Part shown: in pieces, positions 1 through 7,563 of the stretch | Numbering within the stretch: position 1 is the stretch's first letter | Layout of the letters: each line of letters starts with the position of its first letter | Assembly (NCBI GenBank): GCA_004356265.1 | Contig: SMXK01000014.1 | Span: 1-17,683 of the forward strand | DNA from: Bacteroidota bacterium | GTDB taxonomy: Bacteria > Bacteroidota > Rhodothermia > Rhodothermales > UBA10348 | Direction of reading: 5' to 3' | DNA: 17,683 bases | The notes under the pieces: model-generated | What the model was told of the DNA's origin: nothing | Databases searched by the model: none | Seen by the model: the letters and a program-made list of their open reading frames with translations, nothing else | Position numbers and translations under genes: made by a program

Positions 1-596
1 AAATGGCGGCGGAAGGCAACATGGCAATTTGTTCGTTTACAACTCCAGCAAATTTTTTCCATGCTCTTCGCCGGCAAGCGTCTCCTGAGGTAACAATACC
101 TCTCGTGGTCATGTCTCCCAAAAGTTTATTGCGACACCCGTCCGTCACTTCACGCGTCGAAGAGTTCACGGAAGGCACATTCCTGCCTATCATCCCGGGA
201 TCTCCCAACTCCGATGACTCTGTAACGAAGCTGGTTTTCTGTAGTGGAAAAGTGTATTACGACTTTATAGCGATGCTGGCAAAGAGCGATGCTCCGTCGG
301 ACCACCTATCGATATGTCGCCTGGAGCAGTTTTACCCTTTCCCGGAGCTTGAAATCGCTGTTGAGATCGACAGATACACGAGTCTTGATTCGGTTGTGTG
401 GCTGCAGGAAGAGCCCGAAAACATGGGCGCCTGGACATTCCTCAGGTACCGGATGGACGACCTCCTGGCAGCAAACGGATTAGGAAAGAGAATTCGGTAT
501 GCCGGTCGGGTTCCATCAGCCTCGACCGCGACTGGTAGCGCAATCGTTCATCAGGCGGAACAGGCAGCAATCCTGAATGCCGCCTTGACCATATAG
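1..596 (+). CDS. sucA: 2-oxoglutarate dehydrogenase E1 component, C-terminal part (5' end outside window)
   Basis: This is the last ~197 residues of the thiamine-diphosphate E1 subunit of the 2-oxoglutarate dehydrogenase complex, which decarboxylates 2-oxoglutarate in the TCA cycle and passes the succinyl group to E2 lipoate. The frame begins at base 3 and is open to the window edge, so the ATG at 3 is internal. Family-typical stretches are visible: NMAICSFTTPANFFHALRRQ, PLVVMSPKSLLRHP, SGKVYYDF, RLEQFYPFPE, WLQEEPENMGAW and a C-terminal YAGRVPSAS segment. These fix the identity well. The gene ends at TAG 594-596 and converges on rpsU. No sucB follows, so E2 lies elsewhere. A second 2-oxoglutarate-oxidising system (korAB) sits 11 kb away. 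I see no good terminator on this strand; the strong hairpin at 658-683 has its T tract on the other side. Confidence 0.95.
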   Translation, partial: MAAEGNMAICSFTTPANFFHALRRQASPEVTIPLVVMSPKSLLRHPSVTSRVEEFTEGTFLPIIPGSPNSDDSVTKLVFCSGKVYYDFIAMLAKSDAPSDHLSICRLEQFYPFPELEIAVEIDRYTSLDSVVWLQEEPENMGAWTFLRYRMDDLLAANGLGKRIRYAGRVPSASTATGSAIVHQAEQAAILNAALTI

Positions 597-650
597 CCCC
601 CCATCGAGGGCTCGATCAGGGCTCGGATTCCGGTCCTGTATTTCGGAGTA

Positions 651-683
651 CAAAAAAGTGGGGATCCCTCGACGGATTCCCCA
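651..683 (-). terminator. Intrinsic terminator of rpsU
   Basis: Read on the minus strand, a GC-rich stem GTGGGGAATCC / GGGATCCCCAC with loop GTCGA (one bulged A) is followed directly by TTTTTTG. This is the classical rho-independent layout and points away from rpsU, whose stop lies ~110 nt upstream. On the plus strand the hairpin has no T tract after it, so it should not terminate sucA. Confidence 0.85.
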
Positions 684-770
684 CTGCGTAAAACTTATGG
701 TCTGAAATCGGGTAATGCTGTTTGCGTCAGTACTTCCGGAACGGGTGGATTATCCAGTCGTAAACAGACC

Positions 771-790
771 TGTGCATCGATTGATGCACA
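771..790 (-). other. Perfect 8-bp hairpin just after the rpsU stop codon
   Basis: TGTGCATC and GATGCACA form a perfect stem around a 4-nt loop, starting five bases after the rpsU stop. Its T run precedes the stem in transcription order, so this is not an intrinsic terminator. It is more likely a 3'-UTR structure, such as a processing or stability element. The real terminator follows about 90 nt later. Confidence 0.5.
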
Positions 791-794
791 AAAA

Positions 795-983
795 TTAATA
801 CCTGCGACGGCGAGAATTCCGTAATGATTTCTCTTTCGCGAGTCGTCTTTCTTCCGACTTCTTCGTGAACGCCATGTTCGAGCGGAAAATCCGGAGCACC
901 CGGCTTCTGTTAACTGCTCTTTTAAAGCGCCTTAGAGCCCTGTCGATTGACTCGTTGTCGCGAACTTTGATACCTACTGGCAC
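795..983 (-). CDS. rpsU: 30S ribosomal protein bS21
   Basis: A 62-aa, very basic protein with the bS21 pattern: N-terminal VGIKVRDNESIDRALRRFKR, a middle RIFRSNMAFTKKSEERR, and an Arg-rich end (SRRRRY). bS21 sits on the small-subunit platform near the 3' end of 16S rRNA. The start codon is GTG (983-981), and no Shine-Dalgarno precedes it. In several Bacteroidota, bS21 helps mask the anti-SD, and flavobacterial rpsU carries a strong SD linked to autoregulation. That SD is not seen here. The gene is monocistronic: a promoter at 1027-1055 gives a predicted ~37-nt leader, a hairpin follows the stop, and a terminator lies at 651-683. It is divergent from rdgB and convergent with sucA. Confidence 0.92.
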   Translation of the reverse strand: MPVGIKVRDNESIDRALRRFKRAVNRSRVLRIFRSNMAFTKKSEERRLAKEKSLRNSRRRRY

Positions 984-1026
984 GGTTCGATCTACGTCTA
1001 TAGTTTGAAATATTGTTCAGCCTTGG

Positions 1027-1055
1027 AATATACGGTGTTGTATTAGCCGAATCAA
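1027..1055 (-). promoter_or_regulatory. Promoter of rpsU
   Basis: On the minus strand, -35 TTGATT (1055-1050) and -10 TATATT (1032-1027) are separated by exactly 17 nt. The predicted transcript start is near 1020, about 37 nt before the GTG start of rpsU. The rpmE promoter (TTGGTT, 17 nt, TATATT) has the same architecture, which supports both. Confidence 0.65.
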
Positions 1056-1140
1056 TCTATTCGAACTCGACCACCGTTGATCACACTCAATCTTCGAAAA
1101 CCCCTTCTGGTTCCACTTTTCGCCAAGCCCGAGATTTTCT

Positions 1141-1770
1141 ATGGTTCCTGAATCAGCGTCGAGCCCCGGAGGTTCCTTAAAGGTTGTCCTCGCTACACGG
1201 AATGCGGGGAAAGTGAAAGAAATGCACTTATTGTTGGCGGACCTGCCCGTAACGCTGTTGAGCGTTGCCGACTTCGATGACGTTCCGGAAGTTATAGAAG
1301 ATCAACCGTCTCTTCAGGGTAACGCTGTCAAGAAAGCGCAGGCTCTTTTTGATGCCACGGGAATCCCATCGCTCGCAGATGACACGGGATTAGAAGTTGA
1401 CGCTTTATTTGGCCGACCCGGAGTGCGGTCTGCGCGGTACGCCGGCGAAAATGCTTCCGACAGTAAAAACAGAGCCCTACTTCTTCACGAGTTACAGAAC
1501 GTTTCAGATCGTACAGCACGCTTTTGTACCGTTGCAGCGTATGTTGACGGAAATAGTATCTGTCTTTTTGAAGGAACTTGCGAAGGCTCTATCAGGAATT
1601 CTGAGGCCGGTACCGATGGCTTCGGATACGATGCGGTGTTTGAACCGAAAGGTTTCCAGATCTCTTTCGCGGAAATGTCGACTGAAGTTAAAAACGGAAT
1701 CAGTCATCGTGGAAAGGCTATGGCCAAATTCAAGGCGTACATGATGGAAAAAGCTGCAGTACACGAATGA
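1141..1770 (+). CDS. rdgB: Non-canonical purine NTP pyrophosphatase (RdgB/HAM1 family)
   Basis: Hydrolyses dITP, dXTP and ITP to monophosphates and PPi, keeping deaminated purines out of nucleic acids; cytoplasmic. Family motifs are in order: substrate-binding TRNAGK (19-24), catalytic-region SLADDTGLEVDAL (77-89) with the usual acidic pair, GFGYDAVF (160-167) and C-terminal SHRGKA (188-193). The length, 209 aa, is normal apart from a short polar N-terminal extension of ~13 residues; the ATG at 1141 is the only reasonable start and has no SD. The stop overlaps the dtd start (ATGA at 1767-1770), which implies translational coupling. Both products are quality-control enzymes, one for nucleotides and one for charged tRNA. 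The 157-nt space upstream is shared with the divergent rpsU promoter. Confidence 0.95.
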   Translation: MVPESASSPGGSLKVVLATRNAGKVKEMHLLLADLPVTLLSVADFDDVPEVIEDQPSLQGNAVKKAQALFDATGIPSLADDTGLEVDALFGRPGVRSARYAGENASDSKNRALLLHELQNVSDRTARFCTVAAYVDGNSICLFEGTCEGSIRNSEAGTDGFGYDAVFEPKGFQISFAEMSTEVKNGISHRGKAMAKFKAYMMEKAAVHE

Positions 1771-2225
1771 TTGCTGTCATTCAGCGTGTATCCAGTGCTT
1801 CTGTTGAAATTGACGGCAAACGGATTGGATCCTGCGGTCCGGGAATCTTGATCTTGCTGGGTGTGCACGTGACAGACACCGAAGAGCAGGTAATATGGGT
1901 AGCCAATAAGTGCGCAAACCTCAGGATCTTCAACGACAAAGACGGGCAGATGAACCTCTCCTGCATCGCGACGGGAGGTGAAGCACTCGTAATTTCTCAA
2001 TTCACTCTTTATGGAAATACTGGAAAGGGAAACCGGCCGTCCTATATACACTCCGCACCGGGTCCAATCGCCGAGCCTCTTTACGAACTATTTATTTCTG
2101 AACTCTCGCACCGTTTGAATCGTTCAGTCGAAAGTGGTCAGTTTGGAGCGATGATGGATGTGTCGCTTGTTAACGACGGACCCGTAACTTTGGTCGTCGA
2201 GCGCCTCGCGGAACCGTTATTATAG
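1767..2225 (+). CDS. dtd: D-aminoacyl-tRNA deacylase
   Basis: Removes D-amino acids (and glycine from tRNA-Ala) mischarged onto tRNA, acting only through the RNA substrate and a chirality-blocking loop. The 152-aa protein has the SQFTLYG motif with Thr80 (77-83) and the cross-subunit Gly-cisPro motif NDGPVT (136-141, Gly138-Pro139) of the DTD fold. Also visible are the N-terminal MIAVIQRVSSASVEIDG and the GQFGAMMDVSLVNDGPVT region; the usual GADM is GAMM here, a mild substitution. The start ATG overlaps the rdgB stop by 4 nt. moaA begins 24 nt downstream and is probably co-transcribed. Confidence 0.95.
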   Translation: MIAVIQRVSSASVEIDGKRIGSCGPGILILLGVHVTDTEEQVIWVANKCANLRIFNDKDGQMNLSCIATGGEALVISQFTLYGNTGKGNRPSYIHSAPGPIAEPLYELFISELSHRLNRSVESGQFGAMMDVSLVNDGPVTLVVERLAEPLL

Positions 2226-2249
2226 TCGTCGTTTTACTATTTTATTACT

Positions 2250-3257
2250 ATGGAAAATGCAGAAACATCATATCGTGCCCTTACCGATTCCTTCGGCCGG
2301 CAGCACACGTATCTGCGCATATCTCTGACCGAGAGATGCAATTTGCGATGTACCTACTGCATGCCTGAAGAGGGTGTTGAATTGCGATCTAAGGCTGAGA
2401 TGCTCTCTTTTGAGGAAATCCTTCGACTTGCACATCTTTTTGCACGAGAAGGTGTTACTAAAATTCGCCTGACGGGTGGAGAACCACTTATCAGACGAGA
2501 CCTGGCATACCTCGTAGGCAAGCTGTCTGCGATCAGCGGAATTACATCGATTGCTGTTACCACGAATGGACTCTTGCTTGTCGCGCAAATCGACGCGCTG
2601 AAAGAGGCGGGTGTTTCGCTGTTTAATATTAGCCTGGACACGCTCAGAGAGGATCGCTTCAAGGAGATTACGCGCCGACGTGGTCTCGATAAAGTTCTGG
2701 ATGCCATAGACGCTACCTTTCGGGCGGGTTATGAAGTCGTAAAGGTCAATTGCGTAGTGCAACGCGGCGTAAACGATGACGAACTCCTCGACTTTGTCGC
2801 TCTAACGAAAGAATTACCCTATGAGATTCGATTTATCGAGTTTATGCCGTTCGGCGGAAATGCCTGGGATAATGATCTCTTTCTCTCGTATGAAGACATG
2901 CTCTCTACGGTGCAGACCGCCCATCCAGATCTCGTCAGGGTCGACGACGAACCTCATTATACTTCAAAGACGTGGCGCGTCCCGGGATACCGGGGCAAGG
3001 TGGGATTTATCTCCAGCATGAGTGATCATTTTTGCAGCTCGTGTAATAGGTTGCGACTCACCGCAGACGGCAATCTGAAGGTTTGTTTATTCGGTAATGC
3101 TGAAGTGAGCCTGCGTGACATGATGCGCGAAGGCAAAACCGACGAACAATTACTTCAGGTTATCGCCGCAGCTGTTGGTAATAAAGCTGCTGCGCACGCC
3201 GGGATGCTCAATCTCGCCCAGATGGATAATCGTCCGATGATCTTGATCGGTGGATAG
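2250..3257 (+). CDS. moaA: GTP 3',8-cyclase (molybdenum cofactor synthesis)
   Basis: Radical-SAM enzyme that converts GTP to 3',8-cH2GTP, the first step of molybdopterin synthesis. The N-terminal radical-SAM cluster is CNLRCTYC (Cys30, Cys34, Cys37), followed by the SAM-binding GGEPL (76-80). The C-terminal GTP-binding cluster uses Cys262, Cys265 and Cys279 (FCSSCNRLRL, then LKVC). The protein ends in Gly-Gly (335 aa); this C-terminal GG tail is needed for activity in the family, so the gene looks complete and functional. There is no SD; the leader before ATG is T-rich. moaC, which takes the product, follows after 150 nt. moaD, moaE and moeA are not in the window. Confidence 0.97.
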   Translation: MENAETSYRALTDSFGRQHTYLRISLTERCNLRCTYCMPEEGVELRSKAEMLSFEEILRLAHLFAREGVTKIRLTGGEPLIRRDLAYLVGKLSAISGITSIAVTTNGLLLVAQIDALKEAGVSLFNISLDTLREDRFKEITRRRGLDKVLDAIDATFRAGYEVVKVNCVVQRGVNDDELLDFVALTKELPYEIRFIEFMPFGGNAWDNDLFLSYEDMLSTVQTAHPDLVRVDDEPHYTSKTWRVPGYRGKVGFISSMSDHFCSSCNRLRLTADGNLKVCLFGNAEVSLRDMMREGKTDEQLLQVIAAAVGNKAAAHAGMLNLAQMDNRPMILIGG

Positions 3258-3407
3258 TGCAAGGTTCGGTTGCCGCACGAACACTGTCTGACTATCTTCG
3301 TTCACCACACCGCAAGATCAGTAGGGCTGACTCAATAGTACAGATCATTAGTACACGCACGATGGGTCAGGCGTAGCCGATATTATCTCACCAACATTCA
3401 TACACCA

Positions 3408-3896
3408 ATGTCATCGCTGACACACGTAGGGCCCGATGGAGGGGTCCAAATGGTTGACATTACCGAGAAAGGCAGTACAGTACGAACTGCTCTGGCGAGC
3501 GGCCGGGTAATTCTTGGTCGGGAAGCTTTTGAAAGAGTCGCCGATAATTCGCTTCAGAAAGGCGATGTACTTGCGATTTCCCAGTTTGCCGGGATCATGG
3601 GCGCCAAAGAAACCAGTCGACTGATCCCATTGTGTCACCCTGTCCAACTTAGCGGAATTGACGTTGAACTGACGCTCGACGAAGGGCTTTTCGGCATTGA
3701 TGTGCGGGCATATGCAAAAACCGTGGGATCCACGGGTGTTGAAATGGAGGCGCTTACGGCAGTGTCCGTAGCCTGCCTGACCATCTATGACATGTGTAAA
3801 TCTGTGAGCAAGGGTATCGTCATTCAGGATATTCATTTACTTGCCAAAACCGGCGGTCAAAGCGGTGACTACCGAAAAGGATCAGAAACTAATTAA
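3408..3896 (+). CDS. moaC: Cyclic pyranopterin monophosphate synthase
   Basis: Converts the MoaA product 3',8-cH2GTP to cyclic pyranopterin monophosphate. At 162 aa it is close to E. coli MoaC (161), and the catalytic residues I know for E. coli fall at identical positions: Lys51, His77 (KETSRLIPLCHP, 67-78), Glu112 and Glu114 (VEMEALTAVSVA), Asp128 and Lys131 (YDMCK). The N-terminal MVDIT is at 15-19. The 150-nt moaA-moaC gap is longer than other spacings in this run. It holds a short inverted repeat (GTTCG/CGAAC) and a TAGTAC direct repeat but no promoter or Moco-type riboswitch I can defend. floA starts 11 nt after the stop, so read-through transcription into floA is likely. Confidence 0.97.
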   Translation: MSSLTHVGPDGGVQMVDITEKGSTVRTALASGRVILGREAFERVADNSLQKGDVLAISQFAGIMGAKETSRLIPLCHPVQLSGIDVELTLDEGLFGIDVRAYAKTVGSTGVEMEALTAVSVACLTIYDMCKSVSKGIVIQDIHLLAKTGGQSGDYRKGSETN

Positions 3897-3907
3897 CCCC
3901 TGTTATT

Positions 3908-4903
3908 ATGGAATCTATAGGCGCGGCTACCGGATTGATGATCATCTTTGTGGTGCTCTTCAGTCTTATTGTATTTCTGTACTTCATTCCCGTCGGGCTG
4001 TGGATTACAGCCTATTTTTCCGGTGTCAAGATCAGGCTGGTTCGGGACCTGGTGGGAATGCGTCTTCGGAAAGTCCCTCCTTCTCATATCGTAAGACCAC
4101 TCATCACGGCGCATAAGGCGGGCATTCCCCTGGATCTCCCTCAACTCGAAGCCCACTTCCTGGCTGGAGGTCACGTCCAACGTGTTGTTAGTGCTCTGAT
4201 CTCAGCCGACAAAGCGAACATAGATCTGGATTTTACACGCGCAACGGCCATCGATCTTGCCGGCCGGGATGTGTTCGAAGCCGTTCAGGTTTCGGTTAAT
4301 CCCAAAGTGATCGAAACTCCGCCGATTTCCGCAGTCGCAAAAGATGGTATTCAGGTTCGGGCAATCGCCCGTGTTACTGTGCGCGCCAATATTGAACGTC
4401 TGATAGGTGGAGCGGGTGAAGAAACCATTATTGCTCGTGTAGGCGAGGGTATTGTTTCAACTATCGGATCCTCTGACACCCATTTGCAGGTCCTCGAAAA
4501 TCCAGATCGAATCTCGCAGGTTGTCCTGGACGCTGGTCTTGATGCGGGAACAGCCTTTGAAATCTTATCCATTGATATCGCTGACGTAGATGTGGGCGAA
4601 AATATTGGTGCAAAACTTCAAATCGATCAGGCGGAGGCCGATCTGAAAATTGCGCAGGCGAAAGCTGAAGAGAGGCGTGCTGCCGCCGTTGCCGTCGAAC
4701 AGGAAATGCATGCTGAAGTACAGCGACAGCGCGCCAAATTTGTTGAAGCTGAAATTCAAATTCCGCTCGCAATGGCCGAAGCATTTCGTTCCGGTAACCT
4801 GGGCATTATGGATTATTACAATCTGAAGAACATCGAGGCTGACACCAAAATGCGTGATTCGCTCGGCAGTGATGACAAGCGGTCGGCTGGATCAGACAGC
4901 TGA
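3908..4903 (+). CDS. floA: Flotillin-like membrane scaffold protein FloA
   Basis: Bacterial flotillin of the FloA (YqfA) type, which forms membrane assemblies that organise proteins in fluid microdomains. The N-terminus has one long hydrophobic segment (about 8-38), then the FloA-specific KIRLVRDLVGMRLRKVPP and LITAHKAGIPLDL. A SPFH/band-7-like domain follows (about 60-240), and a helical Ala/Glu-rich coiled-coil region (QAEADLKIAQAKAEERRAA, from ~240) leads into the conserved IMDYYNLKNIEADTKMR tail. The length, 331 aa, equals the usual family size. In Bacillus floA is flanked by an NfeD gene; no NfeD-like gene is adjacent here. The gene lies 11 nt after moaC and is followed by an unknown gene after 17 nt. 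Confidence 0.93.
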   Translation: MESIGAATGLMIIFVVLFSLIVFLYFIPVGLWITAYFSGVKIRLVRDLVGMRLRKVPPSHIVRPLITAHKAGIPLDLPQLEAHFLAGGHVQRVVSALISADKANIDLDFTRATAIDLAGRDVFEAVQVSVNPKVIETPPISAVAKDGIQVRAIARVTVRANIERLIGGAGEETIIARVGEGIVSTIGSSDTHLQVLENPDRISQVVLDAGLDAGTAFEILSIDIADVDVGENIGAKLQIDQAEADLKIAQAKAEERRAAAVAVEQEMHAEVQRQRAKFVEAEIQIPLAMAEAFRSGNLGIMDYYNLKNIEADTKMRDSLGSDDKRSAGSDS

Positions 4904-4907
4904 TATA

Positions 4908-4923
4908 TGGGAGTCCATAGTTG
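4908..4923 (+). promoter_or_regulatory. SD sequence and TTG start of the gene after floA
   Basis: TGGGAG (4908-4913) lies 7 nt before TTG 4921. The codon immediately before this TTG is the in-frame stop TAG (4918-4920), so translation cannot begin further upstream. The nearby ATG at 4907 opens a four-codon frame that stops at once. This makes TTG the first possible start and explains the presence of an SD in a window where most genes have none. Confidence 0.55.
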
Positions 4924-5466
4924 ACTGAAATTTCGGAACGCGCTGCACAAATCAGTGTTTTCGCGAGCATTGGTTCGTTAACCGTGACGCAAGAATTATC
5001 AGGCCGGATAAAACAAGCTTATCCTGAGTTCGATGACGAGGTCGTCGCAGAAGAAACCCTTTGTTTCGTGGCAGCGGTTGCGGCATTCTGCATTCGTTCG
5101 ACGTCGGAAGGAAAAGTAACCTCCGGTTCCGCGGCCGCGGTTAGTGACCTGCCCTTTTCGTACCGGGATTACGTGTTAGGCCAGCTCATTCTCGGACCAG
5201 ATTCTACCGTTTCCGACGAATTATCTGGACATATAGGAGAGAGGCTGACCCGGAAAACCCGTTTCTACGATTCTCAGCTCGTTAACGGTTTGCGTCCCAC
5301 GACTGAAAAGGGCCTTGAGAATCTATCCATCCTTTGGATGGGTCGAATCAGTACGCCGGGTCAAAAGGATTCGCCGGAAAACCGAATCAAACAACTTCAT
5401 GTAGTTGAACTAATGTTGCGCCACATGACGTTAATTTCATCATTCACGACTCACGCGACATCCTGA
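4921..5466 (+). CDS. Unknown 181-aa protein downstream of floA
   Basis: I do not recognise a family. The protein has no signal peptide or clear membrane segment. It reads as mostly helical, with a small hydrophobic Ala/Val-rich stretch (about 47-58, ETLCFVAAVAAFCI) and a C-terminal helix (LHVVELMLRHMTLISS). It contains two cysteines and no obvious metal or nucleotide motif. The start is TTG directly after an in-frame TAG, with GGGAG upstream. It lies 17 nt after floA and is probably co-transcribed, so a FloA-related role is possible but only inferred from position. Its last 16 nt overlap the 3' end of the convergent CBS-domain gene. Confidence 0.7.
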   Translation: MTEISERAAQISVFASIGSLTVTQELSGRIKQAYPEFDDEVVAEETLCFVAAVAAFCIRSTSEGKVTSGSAAAVSDLPFSYRDYVLGQLILGPDSTVSDELSGHIGERLTRKTRFYDSQLVNGLRPTTEKGLENLSILWMGRISTPGQKDSPENRIKQLHVVELMLRHMTLISSFTTHATS

Positions 5467-6734
5467 GAAGCCGGTACCCGTGAAATCCGAACCAGGTCAA
5501 CCCTGTTCGCGGTCGCCTGCAGAACAACAAATCTGAAAGCATCAAGCGCAAACTCATCCCGCACTGCAGGAATAGTGCCGAGACTTTCCAGCAGGTAGCC
5601 AGCGACAGTTTCGTATTCTCCATCTGGAAGGGAAAACCCTGTTTCTTCTAACAACTCATCTAACTCAATGCGGCCGCTTACCAGGACCGTGCTTTCGTCG
5701 ATGATTCGAAGTATGTGGTCATCGTTATCAAATTCGTCCTGAATATCACCAAACAGCTCCTCCAGTAAGTCTTCCCTGGTGACGAGGCCCGCAACACCAC
5801 CGTATTCGTCTATAACAATCGCGATTGAAGTGTTCGATCGCAGAAACTCCCGCAGTAATTTTTTAGAGAGCTTGGATTCTGGAATAAAGGTTGCCGGCCT
5901 GACAATTTCAGATAACGTATCGGGCTGCTCGAATAAGTCTCTCGCGAACGCAATTCCCACAATATTTTCGATATTATCTGAATAGACGGGAATCTTGGAG
6001 TAGCCGCTTTTTACAAACGTATCCTTCAACTCTGTTACCGAAGCGTTTTCGTCAATCGCTACGATCTCCGTACGCGGAATCATGGATTCTTTCACCCTGA
6101 TAGATCCCATCGCAAATACATTGGAGACGAGTATTCCTTCATCCTGATCCAGATCCAACTCGCCGTTGCGTTTGCTTTCCTCGAGCATCAGTTCAAAATC
6201 TCTCCGCATGAATGAGGACATCACTTCGTCGTCGGCCTTCAGAAGTTTGACCACCAGCAAAGCCGACCATTGTGCCAGCTTGATTAGCGGAAGCAGCAGG
6301 ACGTAGGTAATCCGAAGAGGAACGGCAAGAGTAAAAACGGCGCGATTCGCAACTTCCCTCAGAACAGATTTTGGAATGATCTCACAAAAGATCAGAAGAA
6401 TAGATGATGCCATCAAAGTCTGAGCCGTCAAAATGGCCACATTTATTGACGAACCCGAGACTGCCACCGTTGTAGTGAAAAAAGTCTCGAGTGGCGCCTG
6501 CATGTACATGGCAAAAAGAGTCGAGTACACCACGAGCGCCAGATTATTACCGACCAATGTGGTTGTAAGCAGCGTAGTCGGATCGTTCAGAAAGGACGTT
6601 ACTATTTTACCAGCCGGACCTCCCCGCCGGGCCGATACTTCTACGCGCAATCGATTGGCAGCCACATATGCGATCTCCGAGCCCGAGAAAAAGGCACTGA
6701 GTGCAAGGGAAACCAGGATGAGAATTAACAACAT
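5451..6734 (-). CDS. CNNM/CorC-type membrane protein with DUF21, paired CBS and CorC_HlyC domains
   Basis: Inner-membrane protein of the TlyC/CNNM family, linked to Mg2+ or Co2+ transport; GldE of gliding Bacteroidota belongs to the same superfamily. The order is typical: a DUF21 transmembrane domain (1-~165, opening LLILILVSLALSAFFSGSE, with FCEIIPKSV near 116-124), a CBS pair (~214-330, including MIPRTEIVAID and DEYGGVAGLVTREDLLEELFGDI region), and a CorC_HlyC domain (~345-420, EYETVAGYLLESLGTIP). Length is 427 aa. The ATG lies 3 nt after the upstream crotonase-family stop, so the two are surely co-transcribed. The 3' end overlaps the convergent unknown gene by 16 nt. The ion specificity cannot be read from sequence; GldE identity is not supported without other gld genes. 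Confidence 0.9.
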   Translation of the reverse strand: MLLILILVSLALSAFFSGSEIAYVAANRLRVEVSARRGGPAGKIVTSFLNDPTTLLTTTLVGNNLALVVYSTLFAMYMQAPLETFFTTTVAVSGSSINVAILTAQTLMASSILLIFCEIIPKSVLREVANRAVFTLAVPLRITYVLLLPLIKLAQWSALLVVKLLKADDEVMSSFMRRDFELMLEESKRNGELDLDQDEGILVSNVFAMGSIRVKESMIPRTEIVAIDENASVTELKDTFVKSGYSKIPVYSDNIENIVGIAFARDLFEQPDTLSEIVRPATFIPESKLSKKLLREFLRSNTSIAIVIDEYGGVAGLVTREDLLEELFGDIQDEFDNDDHILRIIDESTVLVSGRIELDELLEETGFSLPDGEYETVAGYLLESLGTIPAVRDEFALDAFRFVVLQATANRVDLVRISRVPASQDVA

Positions 6735-6737
6735 CCG

Positions 6738-7523
6738 TTATCGACCTTTAAAATTCGGGGCTCGTTTTTCGAGAAATGCGGCGGCGCCTTCTTTAAGATC
6801 TTCCGTAGCACAAGCTTCTCCGAATAACTCTGCTTCACGCACCAACCCATCTGTCAGAGACAGGTCATCCGCCAGGCGAAGAGCCTTCAGCGACAGTTTA
6901 ACTGCAATGGGCCCCTTTGATGTGATAACACCCAACTTCGCCAGGGAAACACTAAGCAGTTCGTCATCAGGAACAACCTGATTAACCAGTCCGATTTCGT
7001 ATGCCCTTGCAGCTGATACCATTTCTCCCGTGAGAATCATTTCAACCGCAATTCCCTTGCCGACAATCCGAGGAAGACGCTGGGATCCCCCGTAACCGGG
7101 TATAATACCCAGATTCACCTCCGGCTGTCCGAAACGGGCGGATTCAGATGCAATTCGAATGTGACACGCAAGCGCCAGTTCACATCCCCCCCCAAGTGCA
7201 AATCCATTTACGGCTGCAATAACCGGTTTGGGAAAGTTTTCGATTCGATTAAAAACCGACTGCCCGCGTTCTGCGAACGCCTGGCCAGACTCGCGGGTCA
7301 GAGACGTAAACTGAGTAATGTCGGCACCTGCAACAAATGCCTTGTCGCCGCTTCCCGTAAGCACAACTCCCTTTGCCATCGCATCTGATGAAAGAGCTGT
7401 AAAACAGGCATCCAGATCGTCCAGTACGGTCTCGTTCAGAGCGTTTAAGCTCTTCGGGCGATTAATGGTTACGACGACCAGGCCCCCGTCATGGCGAGTG
7501 ACCTCAAGTGTTGAAAACGTCAT
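6738..7523 (-). CDS. Enoyl-CoA hydratase / crotonase family protein
   Basis: Acyl-CoA enzyme of the crotonase fold, most likely a short-chain enoyl-CoA hydratase (beta-oxidation or ketogenic amino-acid breakdown). The oxyanion-hole segments AGADI (65-69) and GGGCELALAC (111-120) are present. Both catalytic glutamates of true hydratases are kept: Glu115 in GGGCE and Glu135 in FGQPEVNLGIIPGYGGSQRL, 20 residues apart as in rat crotonase (144/164). The 261-aa length is typical. It starts at ATG 7523 with no SD, 56 nt after the two-TM protein gene, and ends 3 nt before the CBS protein gene. The neighbours give no pathway for it. Confidence 0.93.
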   Translation of the reverse strand: MTFSTLEVTRHDGGLVVVTINRPKSLNALNETVLDDLDACFTALSSDAMAKGVVLTGSGDKAFVAGADITQFTSLTRESGQAFAERGQSVFNRIENFPKPVIAAVNGFALGGGCELALACHIRIASESARFGQPEVNLGIIPGYGGSQRLPRIVGKGIAVEMILTGEMVSAARAYEIGLVNQVVPDDELLSVSLAKLGVITSKGPIAVKLSLKALRLADDLSLTDGLVREAELFGEACATEDLKEGAAAFLEKRAPNFKGR

Positions 7524-7563
7524 TTGCGAGCGCGATTAATGTCAGTAGGCGTAGAGAACCATC

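Noticed and set aside
771..790. Intrinsic terminator of rpsU
   Set aside because: The T run precedes the stem in transcription order; the true terminator with a following T tract is at 651-683.
3258..3407. Moco riboswitch or promoter between moaA and moaC
   Set aside because: Only short repeats (GTTCG/CGAAC, TAGTAC) are visible; no conserved Moco RNA architecture or convincing promoter boxes.
5451..6734. Calling the CBS-domain gene gldE (gliding motility)
   Set aside because: The domain order fits many CNNM/CorC proteins, and no other gliding genes are in the window.
6433..6981. A 182-aa plus-strand frame across the CBS protein and crotonase genes
   Set aside because: It spans two well-supported genes in antisense and reads as low-complexity Arg/Ser-rich sequence.
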